DNA from: Acidaminobacter hydrogenoformans DSM 2784 | Lineage (GTDB): Bacteria > Bacillota > Clostridia > Peptostreptococcales > Acidaminobacteraceae | Reading direction: 5' to 3' | Length of the DNA stretch: 64,000 nucleotides | Assembly: GCF_900103005.1 (NCBI RefSeq) | Contig: NZ_FMWL01000019.1 | Location: 1-64,000 of the forward strand | Translations under genes and position numbers: made by a program | Shown: positions 43,486 through 51,897 of the stretch, one piece after another | Numbering within the stretch: the first letter of the stretch is position 1 | How the letters are laid out: each line of letters opens with the position of its first letter | The notes under the pieces: model-generated | Seen by the model: the letters and a program-made list of their open reading frames with translations, nothing else | Databases searched by the model: none | Told to the model about the DNA's origin: nothing

Positions 43486-44310
43486 ATGTACGATTATCAT
43501 ATGCATTCTTATTTTTCAACGGATTGCGCGATTCCAGTCAAAGAAATGATTGAAGGCGCCATTGCAGCCGGTATGAAGGAAATCGCGATCACGGATCACA
43601 TTGATTATGAATATAATTCCACTGAAATTCAGTTTGACTTTGACGTTGAAATGGGGCTTGTGGAATATGAAGCCCTCGCGGAACAGTATGCCGACCGCAT
43701 TAAAGTGCGAAAAGGTCTGGAGATAGGCATCCAGCCACACGTTCTCGGCCGTTGCTCCATCCTCGTCAATATGCACGCCTTTGACTTCGTCATTGCCAGC
43801 GTCCATAACTCAGGAAAGCAAGACCTCTATAATGGCGATTTTTACCGCGACCGGACCCCGGAAGAGGCGCTTCTCTTTTTTTACGAAGAGCTCTATGAAA
43901 TGCTGAAGGATTACAAGGATTATTCCGTCATTGGGCATTTTGATATTGTCAAACGTTACAATGACGACGTCAAAGCCCTGTCATTTGAAAAATACAAAGA
44001 GGTGATAGAGAAGCCTCTGAAAGAAGTCATCAAAGCAGGCAAAGGCATCGAGATCAATCTCTCCGGCATCAGGCAAGGCCTTGGTGAAACGCTGCCTTCC
44101 CTTGATGTTCTGAAGCTGTATAAAGAACTTGGCGGTGAAATCGTGACCCTTGGTTCGGACTCCCATGTTCCTGAAACCATAGGCGACCAGTTCCGCCTGG
44201 GCATTCAAATGCTCAGGGAAGCCGGCTTCGACAAAATTTACCGCTTCGAACGCATGCAGCCTATCCCGGTACCCCTTGAAGTGCTTGAAACGTTTTACGC
44301 TCGGGACTAA
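43486..44310 (+). CDS. PHP-family histidinol-phosphatase-like hydrolase
   Basis: A 274-residue metal-dependent phosphoesterase of the HisJ-like PHP family. Metal-ligand motifs: DYHMHSYFS (HxH), AITDHIDYEY, EIGIQ, ASVHN, GHFDIV and GSDSHVP. It would hydrolyse histidinol phosphate in histidine synthesis, but no his genes flank it, so the true substrate is uncertain. ATG 43486 follows AAAGGAGA. Confidence 0.88.
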   Translation: MYDYHMHSYFSTDCAIPVKEMIEGAIAAGMKEIAITDHIDYEYNSTEIQFDFDVEMGLVEYEALAEQYADRIKVRKGLEIGIQPHVLGRCSILVNMHAFDFVIASVHNSGKQDLYNGDFYRDRTPEEALLFFYEELYEMLKDYKDYSVIGHFDIVKRYNDDVKALSFEKYKEVIEKPLKEVIKAGKGIEINLSGIRQGLGETLPSLDVLKLYKELGGEIVTLGSDSHVPETIGDQFRLGIQMLREAGFDKIYRFERMQPIPVPLEVLETFYARD

Positions 44311-44382
44311 GGCCGTGATACTAAGCTTGAACCGAATTGAATAAAATATTCCAAGAATTTATATACGGGTGAGGGATTGACC

Positions 44383-45645
44383 TTGCGTTTTCGAAAATTA
44401 TCAGCCGGCAAGACGGATTACAATACGCGTATGTTTGCCCTTTACGGCATCCTCTATGAGACCGCACTGAACTTTTACAAACCCTTTTCTGTCAAATTTC
44501 TGGAACGCATAGGCGGCACTGAGCTGGAGATTGCATTGATCAATGCGCTACCGGGACTGGTGACGCTTATTGCCATTCTTCCAGGGGCCTTGTGGCTTAG
44601 ACGCTCTGAAGATACACAGCGTACGACCGCCCGCCTCATTCTGTCTGGCCGATGGTTCCTGTTCACCATGGCTTTCATCCCATTCCTCCCGCCGCAATAC
44701 CGCGCCTTTGGCTTCCTCGCCCTATTCACGCTGATGTGTGTACCGGACGCCATTTACCAGACCAGCTATCAGAGCTTTATAGGCGCTATATTCGAGCCAA
44801 GGGCCAGGGCAAGCGCCATAGGTATGCGCAACAAGCTGACCGTGCCCGCCTTGACTGCGGTGACGCTGATCAGCGGAAACGTTCTGACGCTTGTGCCAAA
44901 AACAGATGCCCAGCGGCTCATAATCTACCAGATCTTTTTTGTCCTTGCATTTCTCTTTGGGATTATGGAGTATAAGGCCTTTAAGAAATTCAAAGTTGCG
45001 AAGCGAGATGCCGGTTTTGCGAGAACCAAACACAAAGAACCTTTCATGCCCATGATCACTGGCATCATAAAAAACAAAACCTTCCGCTTTTTCGCGCTGT
45101 GCAGCCTGGGCTTTCACTTTGGCTGGCACATGGGTTGGCCGCTATTCAATATTTACATGATCAAGAACTTGGGTGCCAACGAGCTCTGGCCCGCCATCAT
45201 CTCTGTAGTCTCTGCCATTACCATGTTCTTTGGCTATAGTTTTTGGAGCAAGCAAATCGAAAAGCACGGCAACAGTGTCGTCCTGCCCATTTGCTCTTTT
45301 GGAATGGCGCTCACACCACTAATGTACGCCTGGTCCCCCAATCTCTATATTTTGATTCCAACAGCCCTGGTCGCCGGCTTTTTCACCTCTGGAACCCTCA
45401 GTGTCACTTTGGGTGCGCTCCTTGAGGCGACGCCGGATGAAAACCGGGTGATGTATATAGCTGCGTATAACGTGCTTATTAACCTGAGCCTTGCGACTGC
45501 TCCGCTGCTTGGACACTATTTCTTCGAGCTGAAGGGCATTGTGTTTGCCCTTTACATCACAGGTGCATTTCGATTCGCTGGAAGCCTGCTCTTTTTCTAC
45601 AGAGACAGAAGGATTGCCCGGGAGCGCTTGATTGAAGTGATCTGA
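44383..45645 (+). CDS. MFS transporter
   Basis: A 420-residue protein with about 12 membrane helices in two halves joined by a basic loop (FKKFKVAKRDAGFARTKHKE, about residue 205). Typical helix boundaries: GRWFLFTMAFIPFLPP, FQSFIGAIFEPRARASAIGMRNKL and the late SFWSKQIEKHGNSVVLPICSFGMAL. Substrate unknown. Two TTG starts: 44377 is 1-2 nt after the GTGAGGG and 44383 is 7 nt, so 44383 is used. Confidence 0.85.
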   Translation: MRFRKLSAGKTDYNTRMFALYGILYETALNFYKPFSVKFLERIGGTELEIALINALPGLVTLIAILPGALWLRRSEDTQRTTARLILSGRWFLFTMAFIPFLPPQYRAFGFLALFTLMCVPDAIYQTSYQSFIGAIFEPRARASAIGMRNKLTVPALTAVTLISGNVLTLVPKTDAQRLIIYQIFFVLAFLFGIMEYKAFKKFKVAKRDAGFARTKHKEPFMPMITGIIKNKTFRFFALCSLGFHFGWHMGWPLFNIYMIKNLGANELWPAIISVVSAITMFFGYSFWSKQIEKHGNSVVLPICSFGMALTPLMYAWSPNLYILIPTALVAGFFTSGTLSVTLGALLEATPDENRVMYIAAYNVLINLSLATAPLLGHYFFELKGIVFALYITGAFRFAGSLLFFYRDRRIARERLIEVI

Positions 45646-45677
45646 AAAAATAAGAAAACAAGAAAATAAGAGAAGAA

Positions 45678-45748
45678 AAAAGCCGGTCTGAGCCGCTGCC
45701 AAAAGCCCACTATAATGAGGGCTTCAGCAGTCGGTTCAGACCGGCTTT
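45678..45748. terminator. Bidirectional terminator between MFS gene and QueG-like gene
   Basis: A long nested inverted repeat: AAAGCCGGTCTGA, then GCTGC and AGCCC arms, each with its complement on the right side (ending 45748). A and T runs flank both ends. Confidence 0.88.
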
Positions 45749-45755
45749 AGTTGTT

Positions 45756-46508
45756 TCAACCTTTAAACGCGCAGGGCATGCCTGCGACACATTTACCACA
45801 AACATCCGCAACGCCAAGATGCTTAAGGTGCTTGGCATTTTCCAGACACATCTCATGGCAGCGGTGGCGGTCAAAATGGTCAAAGAAAAGGGCGTTATGT
45901 ACACACGCGCTGACACAAACACCACAGGAACCGTCCCTTTTGTATGCGCAGCGCTCTACCCCCTGGCGAGGCGTTGCAGGCAAGACCAGGTTGGTAATGA
46001 TGCTGCCAATCCTTCCGGCGCATCCGGCTTCTGTAATCAGCATATTGTTGAGCCCAAAGGTACCAAGACCTGCAGCGTAAGCCGCGTGTCTATGGGACCA
46101 GTCGCTCATAAGCTGCTCCTCGTCAAAATTGTGGGTCGCGGGCATATTGGTGCTGACATAGCCTTTTTCAGACAAGACTTTAGCCACATGGGCGTTTATT
46201 TCACCTATTAACACATTGGTTTCAATGTACGCCCGGCCCCAGACCTCGGAGCTTAGCCGGCCGCCCACATTGCTATTTACAATAGAGGCTTTGAACGGAA
46301 GGAAATAAGTGATGACACTGGCGGCATCAGGAATGAAGTCCTCTGGCATGCAGTGCGTAGGGCTGACAACCTCCTTGAAAAGTTCAAACAGAGGGTCTTT
46401 TGCATCCGCATAAGCGTACAGCGGATCTTTCCAACGGGTTGTAGTGTCAGTCCGCGATTCAAAGCTGCGAACATAAGCTGTAATAGTGTTTTCAAGCCAG
46501 GTTTTCAA
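45756..46508 (-). CDS. QueG-like [4Fe-4S] protein
   Basis: A 250-residue protein resembling epoxyqueuosine reductase: AASVITYFLPF, HAAYAAGLGTFGLNNMLITEAG and a C-terminal pair of FeS motifs (DGSCGVCVSACVHNAL, and VCGKCVAGMPCAF). The central SxRxxA-type B12/QueG catalytic region is not clearly present and the second motif is not a typical ferredoxin. It may be a reductase distinct from QueG. The start is TTG 46508 with AGGAGG 8 nt upstream on the minus strand. Confidence 0.65.
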   Translation of the reverse strand: MKTWLENTITAYVRSFESRTDTTTRWKDPLYAYADAKDPLFELFKEVVSPTHCMPEDFIPDAASVITYFLPFKASIVNSNVGGRLSSEVWGRAYIETNVLIGEINAHVAKVLSEKGYVSTNMPATHNFDEEQLMSDWSHRHAAYAAGLGTFGLNNMLITEAGCAGRIGSIITNLVLPATPRQGVERCAYKRDGSCGVCVSACVHNALFFDHFDRHRCHEMCLENAKHLKHLGVADVCGKCVAGMPCAFKG

Positions 46509-46544
46509 AGAGGGTGGCCTCCTTTGTGTTTAAATCAAGATGGT

Positions 46545-46640
46545 AGATGGGGACAGGGACTTGTGGTGCGGGACTGGGCCGCGTGGTGGGGGACAGGGAC
46601 TGACTGCGCGGGAGTGGGCCACCCTGCGCGGATGCCCATT
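46545..46640. repeat. REP-like element R5
   Basis: Units of GGGGACAGGGACTTGTGGT and GGGACTGGGCCGCGTGGT, then a GC-rich inverted segment (GCGCGGGAGTGGGCCACCC...), between two minus-strand genes. Member of the R1-R8 family. Confidence 0.75.
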
Positions 46641-46690
46641 CCCCCGGGAAAATAAGGGAACCCTGCCACCACCATCCCAGTCAGTTAAAG

Positions 46691-49276
46691 CTAAGCGAAA
46701 ACCCTGGCGGCGACGCTGACCCCCGCACGGGCGTCACGACAATATTCATCCGCCCCTATGGTCTTGGCGTAGCTTTCCGTGAGGACGGCGCCGCCTACCA
46801 TGACTGTCACAGGCATCCCGGTCGCCCGCAGCGCCTGGATCGTCTCCTCCATGCTCGACACCGTGGTCGTCATGAGCGCGCTGAGGCCCACAAGCTTGAT
46901 CCCCTCGGCCACCGCTGTGTTCACGACCTTCTCCACCGGCACATCCCGGCCCAGGTCAAGCACCTCATAACCGTAGCTTTCCAGCAGCACCTTCACCAGG
47001 TTCTTGCCAATATCGTGGACATCCCCTTGCACCGTGGCCAGCAGCACGCGCCCCTTCGCCGTCATGGCCTCCGAGGACTCGGACAGCTTCCCGCGAACCA
47101 GCTCAAACGCCGCCGTCACCGTCTCCGCCGCCCGAATCAGCTGCGGCAGGTAGATGATCTTCGCTTCATATCGCTGCCCAATCGCGTCCAGCGCCGGGAT
47201 CAGGTGCAGGTCCACCACATCCAGGGGCGGCGTCGTCTCCAGCAGCGCCCGGGTACGAGACATAATAGCATCCTTTTGCCCCTCCAGCAGCAGCCGCTCA
47301 AAACTGTCCGCAGGCAGGGCAGCTGCCGATGGTCGCCCGCCAACACCCTCTCCGCCCGCAGGGCGGACCACATTCTGAGCCGGCCCAGTCCCCGCCTGCA
47401 CACTGACCGCCGCGACGCTGCCGCCGCCATTCGTCAGCTGCCCAAGCAGTGACGCCGCGTGCGCCGCGGAGGCCTGCGCAGAAGCCAGCAGCTCGTCTTT
47501 TGCTGACGCCTCCAGCTTCGCCTGATCCGCCTTCTCGTTCTGGTAATCAATGTAGGCCACGGCCCCCTGATCCTGGTTCGCCAGTACTCTGAACGCCATC
47601 AGCGTGTCCATGATGCCCTCGGCGCCCGGATCAATGATGACTGCATCCAGGCCGCTGGTCAGCGCCATGGCGAAGTATGTCCGGTTGATCAGCGCCCTGT
47701 AAGGCAGGCCGTAGGACACGTTGGAGAGTCCCAGGGTCGTCAAGGCCCTGGTCGTCGCCTTGACCGTCTGGATGCCCTTTAAAGTCTCCATGACCGCCGC
47801 CTGCTGGGCGGAGGCCGTCAAAACGAGACAGTCGATCATCAGACGGCTTTCATCAATGCCGTAGGACGACGCAGTGCTTATGAGCTTGTGGGCGACGGCC
47901 ATGCGACCATCGGCAGTTTCTGGGATCCCGTTTTCATCTAAGCAGAGCGCAACGACGTAGGCGCCATATTTCTTCGCAATTGGGAAAATCTTTTCCATGG
48001 AGGACGGCTTCCCGTTGACCGAGTTGATGATGGCCACACCGCTGTAAAGACGCAGCGCGCGCTCAAGCACCGCCGGCTTCGTGGAATCGAACTGAAGGGG
48101 TGCCTCAATCAGGCCGTTGAAAGCTTCAATGATTTCGCCCATGACGGCCATTTCGTCCACCGCCGGCAGGGACGTGCAGACGTCCAGCACCTCAGCACCG
48201 TGGTTGATCTGGTCGAAGGCTTCCTTGATGGCGGCGGAGGAATTCCCAGCCAGGAACTGAGCCTTGAGGCCTTTGTTGCCGGATGGATTGATCTTCTCAC
48301 CCACCAGCGTGAACTTACCCGTCAGCGCCACCTTTTGCTGGGCGGAGCAGACGTAATCCCCTCGTGTCACGGCAGGTGCCGGGCGGTAATCCCCCCGCAG
48401 GGCTGCCAGGGCCTGGATGAACTCCGGCGTCGTGCCGCAGCAGCCGCCTATGATCTTCACGCCACTCTGGACGAAGCGCTTGCCGTAATCCGCAAAGGTC
48501 GGGGCGTCCACGGAAAATTCCGTCCGGCCGCTGACTGAGACTGGCAGGCCCGCGTTAGCCTGGACCATCACCGGCACCTTGGCAAACGCCAGGATGCGCT
48601 GGATGATGGGCTCCAGCTCTTCAGGGCCCAGGGAGCAGTTGACGCCGAGAGCATCTATCCCAAGGGCCTCAAGGGAAAGGATCATGATCTCAGGGTCGGT
48701 CCCCGTGAGGGTCCTGCCGTCATCTGCAAAGGTCATGGTGGCGAAGACCGGCAGGCTTGAATTCTCTTTGGCCGCCAGAACGGCCGCCCGGGTTTCCCCA
48801 AGGTCGGACATGGTTTCAATCAGGATGAGGTCCGCCCCGGCCGCCACGCCAGCGACGACTTGCTCTTTGAAATAGTCATAGGCAGCGTCAAAATCCAGGT
48901 TGCCAATGGGCTTCATCATCTTGCCAATAGGGCCAAGGTCCAGGGCGATCAGCGCCTTGAGGTCGCCACGGGCAGCCTTGGCGTTTTCCACCGCCGCCTC
49001 AACGACCTGAGCCACCGTATAGCCGCTGGTGGAGAGTTTGTAAGCGTTGGCGCCAAAGGTATTGGTGGTGATGACATCCGCGCCGGCCTCCAGGTATTCC
49101 CGGTGGATCCGCTGGATCAGCGCCGGATCCGCGACGTTCAGGGCTTCCGGAAGCGTCCCGGGCTTCATGCCATAGCGCTGGAGCATGGTGCCCATGGCAC
49201 CGTCAAAAATCATGAGCCGGTTCGCTGCGAAAAGCTCTGTGAAAGCAGAAGAGAAAGCTGTTTGTGGTTCACTCAA
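46691..49276 (-). CDS. metH: Cobalamin-dependent methionine synthase without activation domain
   Basis: An 861-residue MetH: homocysteine domain (1-310: FDGAMGTMLQRYG, GGCCGTTPEFI with zinc cysteines), pterin domain (LVGEKINPSGNKGLKAQFL), cap helices, and cobalamin domain with GDVHDIGKNLV (axial His) and VGGAVLTESYAK. The C-terminal SAM-binding reactivation domain is missing and is supplied by the gene at 49392-50063. A Gly/Ala-rich linker (about 610-660) sits between pterin and cap domains and carries an 11-mer copy (47324-47334); another copy is at 47905-47915. TTG 49276 is used; a weak ribosome site GAGG lies 12 nt upstream. Confidence 0.95.
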   Translation of the reverse strand: MSEPQTAFSSAFTELFAANRLMIFDGAMGTMLQRYGMKPGTLPEALNVADPALIQRIHREYLEAGADVITTNTFGANAYKLSTSGYTVAQVVEAAVENAKAARGDLKALIALDLGPIGKMMKPIGNLDFDAAYDYFKEQVVAGVAAGADLILIETMSDLGETRAAVLAAKENSSLPVFATMTFADDGRTLTGTDPEIMILSLEALGIDALGVNCSLGPEELEPIIQRILAFAKVPVMVQANAGLPVSVSGRTEFSVDAPTFADYGKRFVQSGVKIIGGCCGTTPEFIQALAALRGDYRPAPAVTRGDYVCSAQQKVALTGKFTLVGEKINPSGNKGLKAQFLAGNSSAAIKEAFDQINHGAEVLDVCTSLPAVDEMAVMGEIIEAFNGLIEAPLQFDSTKPAVLERALRLYSGVAIINSVNGKPSSMEKIFPIAKKYGAYVVALCLDENGIPETADGRMAVAHKLISTASSYGIDESRLMIDCLVLTASAQQAAVMETLKGIQTVKATTRALTTLGLSNVSYGLPYRALINRTYFAMALTSGLDAVIIDPGAEGIMDTLMAFRVLANQDQGAVAYIDYQNEKADQAKLEASAKDELLASAQASAAHAASLLGQLTNGGGSVAAVSVQAGTGPAQNVVRPAGGEGVGGRPSAAALPADSFERLLLEGQKDAIMSRTRALLETTPPLDVVDLHLIPALDAIGQRYEAKIIYLPQLIRAAETVTAAFELVRGKLSESSEAMTAKGRVLLATVQGDVHDIGKNLVKVLLESYGYEVLDLGRDVPVEKVVNTAVAEGIKLVGLSALMTTTVSSMEETIQALRATGMPVTVMVGGAVLTESYAKTIGADEYCRDARAGVSVAARVFA

Positions 49277-49391
49277 AAGAAATCACATCCTCAGTTTATT
49301 TTGATAGTTGCCTTATTATACCTCAATTTGCATGGGGATTCACTACTGGACGACCCCGGAGGACGCCTGCAGACTTATAAAATACGCCCGC

Positions 49392-50063
49392 TCAGCGGCG
49401 GCGCGTACACGTCTCCTTGAGCGGGCAGAGGTCGCAGCTTTCCAGGCCGCAGCGGTGAGGCTTTGCCGATGGTTCCTGTTCCAGCCCCTTCACTTCCGGC
49501 AGCACCCCCAGGATCGCCACAACGCTTTTTCGGGGCGTCAGAAGGTAACTGTCGCTCAGGGAGAGCCCAATGCGCTTATGGGCCACCAGGGCCTCCAGGA
49601 TGGGCTTCTGGATCTTCAGGGACAAGTCACCGTAACCGGGGCTGTAGCGGAAGGTCAGGTTCCCGGCGCGGCTGCGGATCTCAGCTTCGCATTTGTCGCA
49701 CCAGGCCTCCGTCAGGGCGGAAGCGCAGGCGTCCGCAATCAGGCCGGCGGTGGGGGACAGATGGCTTTTCAGGGTTATAAGCCGCTCCGCTTGAGGGCCT
49801 AAGGTGCAGGCCATGAGATAAACGGTGTCGCAGGGGGCCAGGAGCTTCGCGATGTCTTTTCCCATAAGGGGCTCGGACAGTCCCTGGAGCCAGACCCCGT
49901 CGGGCGTGTGCTTTTCGACGGGGAAGGGGTTGTAAATCCATCGGCCACTAAGCTTGGCTTCGAGCTCTGACGAGAGGGCCTCGACTTCAGCGAGGGTTTG
50001 TGGGTCCGCCTGGGCCTTATCGCGGACGCCCAGGTAGCGCAGGACTTCGTCGCGGTCGATCAT
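49392..50063 (-). CDS. Methionine synthase reactivation-domain protein
   Basis: A 223-residue stand-alone version of the MetH activation domain: RYSPGYGDLSLKIQKPILEAL and IGLSLSDSYLLTPRKSVVAILGV are its SAM-binding and cobalamin-capping motifs. It would remethylate inactive cob(II)alamin on MetH using SAM and an electron donor. The C terminus has four cysteines (CGLESCDLCPLKETC) not seen in the fused domain, possibly an FeS or zinc site linked to electron input. ATG 50063, 1 nt from metF: co-translated. Confidence 0.9.
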   Translation of the reverse strand: MIDRDEVLRYLGVRDKAQADPQTLAEVEALSSELEAKLSGRWIYNPFPVEKHTPDGVWLQGLSEPLMGKDIAKLLAPCDTVYLMACTLGPQAERLITLKSHLSPTAGLIADACASALTEAWCDKCEAEIRSRAGNLTFRYSPGYGDLSLKIQKPILEALVAHKRIGLSLSDSYLLTPRKSVVAILGVLPEVKGLEQEPSAKPHRCGLESCDLCPLKETCTRRR

Positions 50064-50064
50064 G

Positions 50065-50964
50065 TTATCCCTCTCTTCTGGTGCTGAGGGCCCTGCGGAT
50101 GGTGCCTATGCTTTCCATGATGCGGCGGGTCGGCTCCGGGCGGTTCATGGTGTAGAGGTGGATGCCGTCGACGCTGCCGCTGGACATGAGGTCAATGATC
50201 TGGTCGACCGCGTAGGCAATGCCGGCTTCCTGGAGGGCTTCCGGGTTGTGCTCGTATTTGTTCAGGATGCGCATGAACTTGGGCGGCAGGTTGCAGCCGG
50301 ACAGCTCCTGGATTTTGATGACCTGGTTGATGTTGAGGACGGGGAGGATGCCCGCGAGAACCGGGGTTTTGATGCCGAGGAGCTCCATTTTCTCGCGGAA
50401 CTGATAGAAGAGCTCATTGTCGAAGAAGAGCTGGGTGATGAGAAAGTCGAGGCCTTTTTGCGTTTTGAATTTCAGGTTTTTCAGGTCGTCGATCTTGTTT
50501 CTGGATTCAATGTGGCCCTCCGGATAACAGGCGCCGCCTATGGAGAAGTTGTCGAACTTATGGATATCCTCTATGAGTTCGTAGGCGTAGCGGTATTCCG
50601 GTGTCCAGGTCTTGTCATCGAGGAGGGCTTGTGGGATGTCCCCACGCAGGGCCAGGATGTTTTCTATGCCGCTGGAGCGAATCTTTTCCAGAGTTTCGAT
50701 CATGCTGGATTTGGAGGAAGTGACGCAGGTCAGGTGGGCAATGGAGTCGATCCCGTAAGTGTTTTTAATTTTTGATGCGATCTCAATAGTATTGTCCTGG
50801 CTCGTGCCGCCTGCGCCATAGGTGACGCTGATGAAATCCGGGCGCAGGTCCTTCAGGGCCTCAATGGTCTCGTAAATGGTTTCGATAGGGTAGTTGGCCT
50901 TTGGCGGAAAAATTTCAAAGGAAACCGTGGGCCGTGTGGCGATGAGCATGTCTTTGATTTTCAT
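50065..50964 (-). CDS. metF: Methylenetetrahydrofolate reductase
   Basis: A 299-residue FAD enzyme reducing methylene-THF to methyl-THF, the methyl donor for MetH. Seen: VSFEIFPPKANYP, DFISVTYGAGGTSQDNTIEIA, HLTCVTSSKS, NILALRGDIPQ, IGGACYPEGH and DFLITQLFFDNELFYQF. It is the first gene of the metF - activation protein - metH run, behind a SAM-I riboswitch. ATG 50964; weak ribosome site AAAGGAAG. Confidence 0.95.
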   Translation of the reverse strand: MKIKDMLIATRPTVSFEIFPPKANYPIETIYETIEALKDLRPDFISVTYGAGGTSQDNTIEIASKIKNTYGIDSIAHLTCVTSSKSSMIETLEKIRSSGIENILALRGDIPQALLDDKTWTPEYRYAYELIEDIHKFDNFSIGGACYPEGHIESRNKIDDLKNLKFKTQKGLDFLITQLFFDNELFYQFREKMELLGIKTPVLAGILPVLNINQVIKIQELSGCNLPPKFMRILNKYEHNPEALQEAGIAYAVDQIIDLMSSGSVDGIHLYTMNRPEPTRRIMESIGTIRRALSTRREG

Positions 50965-51076
50965 TGGGGGTGTCTTCCTTTCGTCTCTCTCTTTTATCTC
51001 AATTAAGGTCTTAATTTGTGGCCGGGTGTTTCGATGTCAGCTGTTTCAGTGTGGTTACAGTACGCCGACTTTCAGG

Positions 51077-51216
51077 CAAAAAACAAAGCTCTACCGAAGT
51101 AGAGCTACGCTTGTCGTGATCTCATCTCCCGGTTAAACCGCTGGACTTAGCACCACGCCCTCAGGGGCAGGTTGCCGGACTTCACAGGGCCAGTTCCCTC
51201 CGTCACTCTGGATAAG
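51077..51216 (-). ncRNA. SAM-I riboswitch (S-box) of the met operon
   Basis: On the minus strand: P1 CTTATC (51216-51211) pairs with GATGAG (51126-51121); between them are the conserved GGAGGGA, GGCCCTGTGAAGTCCGGCAACC and GGTGCTAAGTCC elements. A terminator, AGCTCTAC-TTCG-GTAGAGCT plus T-run, lies at about 51107-51077. SAM would terminate transcription before metF. Confidence 0.95.
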
Positions 51217-51410
51217 TGCCATCCCGGACGGATGGCGTCTATTGAATTGAACTAATTATAAAAAGTAAGTGTGAAGATGTCAAGGCAAATTTCCGAATTT
51301 TCGGTTGGTTTTCACGTCTTTTTGCCTGTACAACAATAAAGTCATTGAATATAGGCTGGAGCTGCTCAGCGTCAATGCATTGAAAAAAATAAAAAAATTT
51401 TCTAAAACCC

Positions 51411-51439
51411 TTGAAATCGATCGAAAGTTCTGATAATAT
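51411..51439 (+). promoter_or_regulatory. Promoter of the ilvA T-box transcript
   Basis: TTGAAA (51411-51416), 17-nt spacer, extended -10 TGATAATAT (ending 51439). Transcription would start about 30-40 nt before the leader structure. Confidence 0.65.
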
Positions 51440-51479
51440 TCAAAACAATAATTCGATATTTAACCGCTAAGATGGGAAA

Positions 51480-51722
51480 CGGAAAAAGTAAACGGTTGCC
51501 ACAGAGAGTCGGCATTTGGTGAAAGTCGACGCAATATCGTGCCTTTTCAAATCATCCCTGAGCAAAAACGCTGAACACCCGTCCTTTTGGGAAGGGCATG
51601 TAAGCGTTTTCGACTGGCCCCGTTAGAGGCCCAGGCTTGATCGAGCTGAGTGAGTGGCATTCGTGCAAATAAGGTGGTACCGCGGAATATTCCGTCCTTT
51701 CATAGTGAAAGGACGGTTTTTT
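51480..51722 (+). ncRNA. T-box riboswitch, isoleucine type
   Basis: Stem I from about 51483 with the AGAG motif (CACAGAGAGTCGGC) and specifier-loop region CAAATCATCCCTGAGC; the specifier codon appears to be ATC (51551-51553), Ile. The conserved T-box AAGGTGGTACCGCG is at 51671-51684, and the terminator CCGTCCTTTC/GAAAGGACGG at 51692-51716 plus T-run. Uncharged tRNA-Ile would allow ilvA expression. Confidence 0.93.
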
Positions 51723-51732
51723 GTATTTAAAG

Positions 51733-51870
51733 GGCGGGTGTTCAGGCGGGCCCAGTCCCGCACCACGCGGCCCAGTCCCGCACCACGCGGCCCAGTCCCG
51801 CACCACGCGGCCCAGTCCCGCACCACGCGGCCCAGTCCCGCACCACGCGGCCCAGTCCCCAACCAACACC
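51733..51870 (+). repeat. REP-like element R6: tandem 20-bp array in the ilvA leader
   Basis: Five perfect direct copies of a 20-bp unit beginning CCCAGTCCCGCACC (51751-51850) plus a diverged sixth that changes into CCCCAACCAACACCCGC. The array is flanked by an inverted pair (GCGGGTGTT at 51734-51742 and AACACCCGC at the right end). It lies between the T-box terminator and the ilvA ribosome site. Confidence 0.9.
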
Positions 51871-51897
51871 CGCAAAAATGAAACGGAGGTCTTTATA

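Noticed and set aside
51733-51870. The 20-bp tandem array considered as a CRISPR array
   Set aside because: Units are directly contiguous without spacers, and the sequence matches the GGGGACAG REP family. No cas gene is present.
51721-51897. Extended ORF reading through the repeat array into ilvA
   Set aside because: It starts in the T-box terminator T-run and translates the GC repeats; the ribosome site and homology start at ATG 51898.
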